From positions 8,639,598-8,703,597 of the forward strand of contig OX344756.2 of NCBI GenBank assembly GCA_947034885.2: 64,000 bases of DNA. Direction: 5' to 3'. The number at the start of each line of letters is the position of its first letter. The first letter of the stretch is position 1. A program made the translations under genes and the position numbers. Source of the DNA: Thuidium tamariscinum. Its lineage: Eukaryota; Streptophyta; Bryopsida; Hypnales; Thuidiaceae. Under the pieces are notes generated by a model. The model had not been told where the DNA came from and searched no databases. It worked only from the letters and a program-made list of their open reading frames with translations. Of this stretch, positions 57,693 through 64,000 are shown piece by piece.

Positions 57693-59987
57693 CAATGCCT
57701 TGAGGGAATAGGACGACTCTGCAGTTTGATCTGTTCATAGTCATGTTTATATTATTGAGGGAGTAATTCGGACTATGGAAAGTGTCTAGGCATCCCCTTG
57801 TAGGTCTTGTGGTAGGGAGGACCTCCAGTTTCTCAGGAGTTCGGGGCTGAATTGAGTCTTGAAACACCTGATCCGTAGCGCAGAACGCCGGAGTAGATGT
57901 TGAGATATTAACCACAAATTGGACCGTCACCGGAATAGGAATTAGATGGAGGTCGGTATTTTTTCTTGGGGGAAGGCGAAGAGCGAATTGGTACTTGTAA
58001 ATTCTAATCGACAAATGCTTGCAATGGGGTTTGTTGAGTTTTGGAGCTGAGGCGAGAAGTTGGGAGGACGTGCGGTGAGGCGAAGAATCCAGGTTGTTGT
58101 AGTGCTTGTGTAAGTATACGAGCGTTAAACATGATGGAGTGGAGTAGGATTTTTTCACCTGTATGCTGCAGTAAATCCGAAAATGTGTAAATGTTCCTTT
58201 AAATTGATGATCTGCAGAATTTTGAGTAATGCTTAAATTCGTGTCGGTCTTGACGTTATCAAAACACCGTCTGGGCAGAGCTGGAATGTACCTGTGCTAA
58301 GCTAATTTGTGGGGTGAATTGCATCTCGTTATGGTTGAACCGTTAAAGCAGGCCAGAACCAACCTTGCGATCCCGTGGCTCAATAGATCCTAAATCCTAA
58401 CTGGCGATTATTTTTGATAATTCGGCCTGCTTTGCAATTACCTAGTCCGTAGCACAAGACCAATCCTCCATAAGACGTTCATTGAGACGATGCATAAGAC
58501 GATGCACTTAATGATTTCTACAAAAGAGAAACAACATTACTGTTTGTAATTCCAAGTTCGCTATCCTGGCTCGGCTACATGCAGCATTCATCACAAGGAA
58601 TCACACCTAGAATTACTCATCCTGCCACCTGCTCGTCCAAATGTTCCAGACCCCGACTCGTGATGCTAGCCAGAGATTTTGCTGGACTTTCGCTCGCAAA
58701 AGCGCTTGATCCTTAACTCCTTAAACGTCATGAGCATCCTGAACAGCCTTCGCCTGTGCCTCTAATTGATGAGTATTCTTCTCCCACACCTCGTCCACAA
58801 TCAAAAAGAGTCAAAGATCCCATAGGCTACCGGCACATTCCACCAGGAAGTGAAAAGAAAACCTGCGCCCCACAGTGTCGGCGTTCAGCATAATTTGCAG
58901 CCCGAGTTCGATCCAACAGGTACAACGGATGGAAGAAAAACGCTGAATTCGATCCACACTTTCTTCTGTTTCGAATTCTCCTGGATGCAAATATCAAACC
59001 GCCCTATTGTAACCTTGCTGGTCTTTAATTCGAAAGACGCCCTTGAGTGCTTCAAATGCTTCTTCCAGCGCTCGCAAAATGGCTATGGACTTGACGAGCT
59101 TCGCACAGATCCTACACTCGGCGTCAGACCTCCACAAATCTTGTCTAATAGTACCAACGTCGTCACGCTCCCCTCGCTGTCCCGGCCAGTACGTCCTACC
59201 CTTCCGAGGGACCGCCACCGAGGGTACTGCACTTCAAAACCAAATCAGCTCTTGCTTTCTCTTCTATAGAGTGAATTCTACAGACTTTTGGTACCAATTC
59301 CTTCCGCTTCTGCTCACGTTTTCAAGCTCCAGTTGCTTCTCAATTACTCACGTCCAGTTAATTCACTCGGCATTCCTCACTTAAGAAGAGCGTCCATCTG
59401 CTGTCCCTCCGCCCACTTCCGCCATTAGCAATGCATCACTATGCAATTTCATATCCCCACATCAATCCGCACAGAGGCCCTGAAGCGAACGAATACTCCC
59501 GGCGAGTCTTCGCCGCACTCAGATGTGTGAGCTCGGAAAATCGGACTCCACACAGCGGAAGCAGCCGTGGTGCAACTGTCGTTTTAAACTGTCCTAGCCC
59601 CCGCGCAGCTTGTGGCTGTGCGACAATGCCATCAAAACACGTGTCAATTCCTTTTGTTGAATTGCTTATATTGACGGTTTTGGGTGCTTCTACCAATCCA
59701 CTTTCATGTTTACAAATTCTTGAGATAATGGAGGCAGCTGTAATTTGATGCTCGCCCTAAATATCACTTCTGTTTGCAAAGGCTTGCACGAGGACTTCGT
59801 ATCGGCCTGAATCATCATCGGCATTGCCATTGTGTGTATCGTTTCGACTCGTTGTTTCAGTGCTTTGCGCAGGTTTCGCTCGTCTATTTCGGACGAGGTT
59901 CGAGGTTTTACTGCGGAATAGTAAGCATTTTCTGTTGTGGAGCGCGAGTACGGAATAGTAAGGGTGGGAATGTGAGCTGACGACATT
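57693..59987. other. Spacer between the ATAD2-like and HEI10 genes
   Basis: Holds the ATAD2-like 3' UTR and the HEI10 promoter. No confident gene is present. On the minus strand, 59218-58994 is open for 74 codons, ends CAG-CAA-GGT-TAC.. then TGA, and includes AILRALEEAFEALKGVFRIKD, a heptad-like helix. Scraps with similar character (LEAQAKAVQDAHD) lie at about 58730-58800. I do not recognise a family; it may be a decayed gene. Confidence 0.35.
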
Positions 59988-62435
59988 ATGAAGTGTAACG
60001 CTTGTTGGAAGGATTTGGAGGGCAAGGCAGTCGCGACAACATGCGGGCATATATTCTGTATCCTTGTCACTTATGATTTTCGCAAGGGACAGTAATTTTG
60101 CCATTTTCTTTCCGATCCGTCGTTGTCGAAGTCCTTGATCGGAGTCACAGGTACCGAAGATGCTCAGAAAATCTTGAGCTCCGTGGACGCTGCCTGTCCT
60201 CTGTGCGAGCAGATGCTTTCGGAGAGGTGAGGTTTTAATTCTGCTACACACGTTTCTTGTGGCTTGTTGAGCTTTCAATTTCTAAAACGCGATTGATGTC
60301 ACTAATGGAATCAAGATTTCACTCGTTATCAACACCCCTGCGTTAGCCACGGTGCAGCACTCAATTCTTTCTCTCATGTTCATTGTGACCGCAGCAAGAC
60401 CAAGGCTGTGGACATGGCTCCAACCGATGAATGGATCAATGTAAATATCCACGCTCTGTATTCCTTGGCGCTCATGTAGTTGTACAATCATTTGAATTCT
60501 CTGAAGCTCGTGATTAGGGAAGGAAATTTTCTTGATTAACGGGTAGTCAGTATTTTGTTGTTTTATCTGGGAGGATGAACGCCGGCGCGCGTTTGGGAAT
60601 CACTGCAATTTAAATCTGCTAAAGAACTGCCTACGGCGGATTTTGTATTGCATTCTGTCAAAGTTAGAGGGACGAAAGGAGTTTTGAGTGAGTTTGCATG
60701 ATGCTCTTTGCTAGAATACGAATCAGCCCGGTTTTGGCCTCGTACATGCTTGTTACTCCTTATCACGCAAAGCTTTGGCGTTCGTGGTGACTCCAAAAGT
60801 AGTTTGATGATTTATTCTAAGAAAGAGCTTGTATACGAGATGTTTGCTTGTGCTCAGATGGTGATGGCTGGCGTAGCTCCTCAGAGCAGTATCCTCATTC
60901 TGCCTATCATGTCATCATGTTTGCCACTGGGATAGGCATGTGCTGTGGTTGTATGGGATTAGAACGAAGCGACGGTTGAAACTCTTTGACAAGTAGTAGT
61001 CATGAAAAGCGCGTTCAAGGGAGTCGTCTTCTGGATCGGACAGAAAGATGTGGAAGTGCAGCTTTCTGTCAACAAAGCTCTGCAGTTTCGCCAGAAGTGT
61101 GAGCAAATGCAGGATGAGTACTCTCAAAAAATGAACCAAGTCGAGGAAGCGTGGAATTCCAAGCTTCAGCAAATGCACGCGGGGTACCAGAAAGCCATGA
61201 AGAAAATCAAGGACATGGAGCATGAGAAGGAAACGATGCAGAAAGACAGAAAGGAAGTGCAGGAGAAATACACGGAGAAGTCGAGGTTCAAGACTAGCCT
61301 CTCAGTTTGACCTTTCTGTGATCTGAGACAGTTCTTACGTTTCCATGTTGTTCAGTTTGTAGAAAAACTATTCGATGTTCACATAGCGGCAGCGGCAAGT
61401 TGGCAACTCTCTTTGCCAGCACAGCAGGACATCATGTCTCAGATCTTCATTCATGACAGTAGAGTCTGGAGACCTAGTGCTGCTCCTTAGTTTGACAGTT
61501 CACAAACGAGTTGAACGAACACTGACTGACTTGATTACTCACTGACACATGCTTTTGGAGCTCACTGTCCCGTTGCGCGATCACCTTCCCCAGTGCGCTC
61601 TTGCGGGAAGCGTAGTTTGGTTGTAGGCTGGGATCAGTACCTAAGATGTTAGTACATGTATGTAATGGTGGTCAGTTTGTGCGACGGGGATCCAGCATCC
61701 CTTAAATCACACCTGAACTCTCTTTCTCTGCCGCAAACTGCTAGCTACTAGTTCGAAATAGACTCTACGCAAATGGTACGACTTAGCTCTTATTGATTTT
61801 TTCTTGATACATTGTGGTGTGCTCGTGTTTCATTGTGACAGGCAGAAGAGAAAGTTGGAAGAGATGTATGATGCTCTAAGAAAGGAGCACGAGCTTTTGA
61901 AGCGTTCTTTTGCATCCTCCGCGCCTAGCAGTCAAGCCGTGATACAGCGGCCTAACCCCTACGCTTTCGCTCCAGCGTTCAACGGATTCGAAGATATCAG
62001 ACATCTACCCATACCCTCCGCCTCAGTGTCTGGTAATTTTCCTCTGCTGCCAGTATCCATTCTTGTACTCGTGAATGGAATGAGGAATATCAAGAATGAC
62101 AGATTTGATGCTTGAGCACAAGACTTCGAAAATGGAAATGGCAGAATCCAAGCACGAGCATAACATCAAGGAGTTGGGTTGCAGGGATGCCCACTAACTC
62201 CCAAGCAGGCACTGCAGCTGACTTTTGGCCTACTCGTCAAGAAGGCCCGAATTTACGCTCTCGAAGGCCATCTCTCGCTCCCCGACCCGTGACTGGTGGA
62301 TCGCCAACCATGTTCAACACCTCGAATCACCAGTCTCCGTTCCACACGTCCAGTGTTGCTCAGCCCTCAGACGCTTTTCGCAACCTTCTTCGTTCCCCGA
62401 GTACAAGGCCAAGGGGTCGTCCAAGGGGTTCATGA
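59988..62435 (+). CDS. HEI10: HEI10 meiotic crossover factor (RING/coiled-coil SUMO- or ubiquitin-type ligase)
   Basis: Family members load on synapsed meiotic chromosomes and coarsen into foci that mark class I crossovers. Predicted 316 aa (Arabidopsis about 304) from seven exons: 59988-60057, 60151-60226, 60395-60440, 60858-60888, 61000-61285, 61842-62032 and 62185-62435, all GT-AG and in phase. The RING uses C3, C6, C19, H21, C24, C39 and C42 (MKCNACWKDLEG, TTCGHIFCTED, CPLC). DEWINMVMAGV and a phase-1 junction giving SIMKSAF follow. A long coiled coil covers about residues 75-190 (QFRQKCEQMQ..., RQKRKLEEMYDALRKEHE). A Ser/Pro-rich tail ends FRNLLRSPSTRPRGRPRGS, like the conserved HEI10 C-terminus. 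No defect is visible. Exon 4 is only 31 bases. Confidence 0.95.
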
Positions 62436-63389
62436 CGCGTTGAGATATCCGCGAATTCAGTTGATGTGCTCCAGGTGGGCAGCGGAATGAACACGGGTGT
62501 CTCAGGCGACCTAAGCTTTGAGGAGTGGTACAGCTTTGAGAGGAATTTGGATGCTTACCTTCAACTTAGATTGATTGCTTCACGACTCTGAGAAAACAAT
62601 GCTGCCTATTGTACAGTACTGTACATACGCGACTGCACATTCTTAACATTACGCCTTGTAATATCAGGTTAGCAACTCGTGAAATCACCAATCCTGGTGC
62701 AAATGAGTAACAGAACCTCCGCTATGATTAAGAATTTTCCAATCGGACTAACAAGGCAGCTGTCAAGCTTGCATTAGCACCAGTGGACAATTCTTCAGGA
62801 GCACGGGAATATTAACCTATTAAGAGTTGTAGGAGATATGAGTTATTCGAATTTACATGACATCACCATGTTTTGTCCTGGACTAGATGGAAGGCAACAA
62901 CCAGCAACTGGCATGATAGGAAACAGCTAGTGCATGGAAGGCAAAGGGATTCATCACATGTTCCGAGCTTCATGGCATAAACGTAGGATTTATAGCAGAA
63001 AATTTTCATTCCAAAACGTTGGCTTGTACTCCAGCATTGAACTGTCTGTAGATTAGTTTTGGTTTACTTTACCACATTTTTCCAACATGAAAGGTGTGTC
63101 TAAATAATGGAAACTTGAAAATTCATCACCAAAGGTTTTCAAAAACATTTCATCCTAAACTATGAAATTAACAAGGAAAATTCACCAAAAATAATTTTTT
63201 TTTCTTAAGAGATTTAAATTTTGTATGCCTAATTTGGATTGTACAAATATGCATTGTTTCTTATGGAGGACCAAAAATGGAATTTCTTTTTTAGAGTATG
63301 CAAAATTATTTGATTGGTATAATAGGTAGGGCATACTTTTTTTTTTTAACCCTACTGTACTATACAATAATTGGCACCTTAGAATTAAA
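62436..63389. other. 3' flank of HEI10, no gene seen
   Basis: The first several hundred bases probably include the HEI10 3' UTR. The remainder is AT-rich with no recognisable frame. Confidence 0.4.
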
Positions 63390-63637
63390 TTAACCCCTGA
63401 GCGCCCAGAGAAATTCATTGAAATCCAAACCTCTCCAAAGTCATTCCACTCAATCTTTCTTCTAAGAAGAAATCCACATAAACCAACCCTACTGATTGGT
63501 AGTCAAGAGAGACTTGGAGGTTTGGGGAAAATGACATGTCCTTTGACCGTACCATGCAAAAGATTATAATAGTCAAACAAGAAAGTTTTTCAAATTGGAG
63601 AGGCCAGATTTTGGTCTCTTGGGCGCTCAGGGGTTAA
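63390..63637. mobile_element. Second TTAACCCCT-ended inverted-repeat element (MITE)
   Basis: The left end TTAACCCCTGAGCGCCCAGA and the inverted right end TTAACCCCTGAGCGCCCAAG agree at 18 of 20 positions. They match the ends of the 40.5-kb element (TTAACCCCTAAGCGCTCAAG). The inverted similarity continues a little outside (AGAATTAAA on the left, inverted AGAATTAAAC on the right), so the true boundary may lie beyond TTAA. 248 bases, non-coding. Confidence 0.75.
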
Positions 63638-63852
63638 GTTTAATTCTTTGAGGTTTATATTGCACATTGCAAAGATTTTAAGTTTATTCAACATTTCAAA
63701 CTCCTTACAACCATATTAATCCCTCAAGGACAAAGTGTTTGTTTAATGTAAGCAAGAAACTTCAGATATGGTCTTACAAAGTTTTATATTAATGGAAAAT
63801 TTCGTTAAAACAATGAAATGCCATTGATTTGGCAATTTTTATAGTTCAAATT

Positions 63853-64000
63853 GCGCGGTCCTGAAATCTAAAGCTATCATAGATTTTTGAAATCTATATG
63901 TGTATTGTAGATGTTTGAACTCTGAAATCTGTACCTGTACAAGTTGTTTTAGACCGTGCGGTCTAAAATCTAAATACGTCATAGATTTTGGAAATCTATA
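63853..64000 (+). repeat. Start of a tandem repeat running off the window
   Basis: The block GCGGTC, AAATCTAAA, ATAGATTTT.GAAATCTATA occurs at about 63855 and again at about 63957, a period near 103 bases. The second copy reaches the window edge, so an array may continue beyond it. Confidence 0.6.

Overview
The window looks like nuclear DNA of a land plant, most likely a bryophyte-grade plant such as a moss; the lineage cannot be fixed from sequence alone. Evidence: spliced genes with GT-AG introns of about 50-1150 bases, plant-type proteins (CYP51 sterol demethylase, a chloroplast ribonucleoprotein, a CBM22/GH10 xylanase, HEI10), GC-richer exons set in very AT-rich spacers, and plant DNA-transposon families (CACTA, pogo/Emigrant-like, hAT, Tourist-like). 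No bacterial, organellar, CRISPR or viral gene set was seen.

Layout. 0.4-0.8 kb: decayed copia fragment. 1.6-5.7 kb (-): CYP51G sterol 14-alpha-demethylase, six coding exons, 497 aa. 5.7-11.9 kb: transposon-rich spacer with a pogo-like element (6.06-6.81 kb), a palindrome cluster (7.5-7.9 kb) and a complete non-autonomous CACTA element with a 3-base target duplication (8107-9143). 12.0-13.1 kb (+): uninterrupted chloroplast two-RRM protein, followed by two decayed tandem copies of its own 3' end. 14.5-16.7 kb (+): dead 2-oxoglutarate dioxygenase with a 206-base TA-flanked MITE inside its first coding exon. 18.8-28.1 kb (-): 12-exon endo-1,4-beta-xylanase with four CBM22 modules and a GH10 domain, 1083 aa. 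29.7-41.4 kb: transposon graveyard with a foldback element, half copies of it, a hAT transposase corpse and a TTAACCCC-ended element. 42.2-45.3 kb (-): proteasome subunit RPN2, uninterrupted, 1014 aa. 45.3-49.2 kb: AT-rich repeats. 49.3-57.7 kb (+): 16-exon ATAD2/Yta7-type AAA-ATPase with bromodomain, about 1263 aa. 60.0-62.4 kb (+): complete seven-exon HEI10 RING/coiled-coil meiotic crossover factor, 316 aa. 63.4-64.0 kb: a second TTAACCCC-ended inverted repeat and a tandem repeat.

The genes are unrelated housekeeping or specialised loci (sterols, plastid RNA, xylan, proteasome, chromatin, meiosis) and do not form a pathway cluster. I rebuilt splice sites by hand from reading frame, GT/AG signals and remembered family conservation; they are predictions without transcript support. 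I did not find a convincing new biological system. The most informative features are the MITE whose ends look like splice sites, the tandemly copied gene 3' end, the four-CBM22 xylanase with a duplicated splice acceptor, and several transposon families with clear ends.
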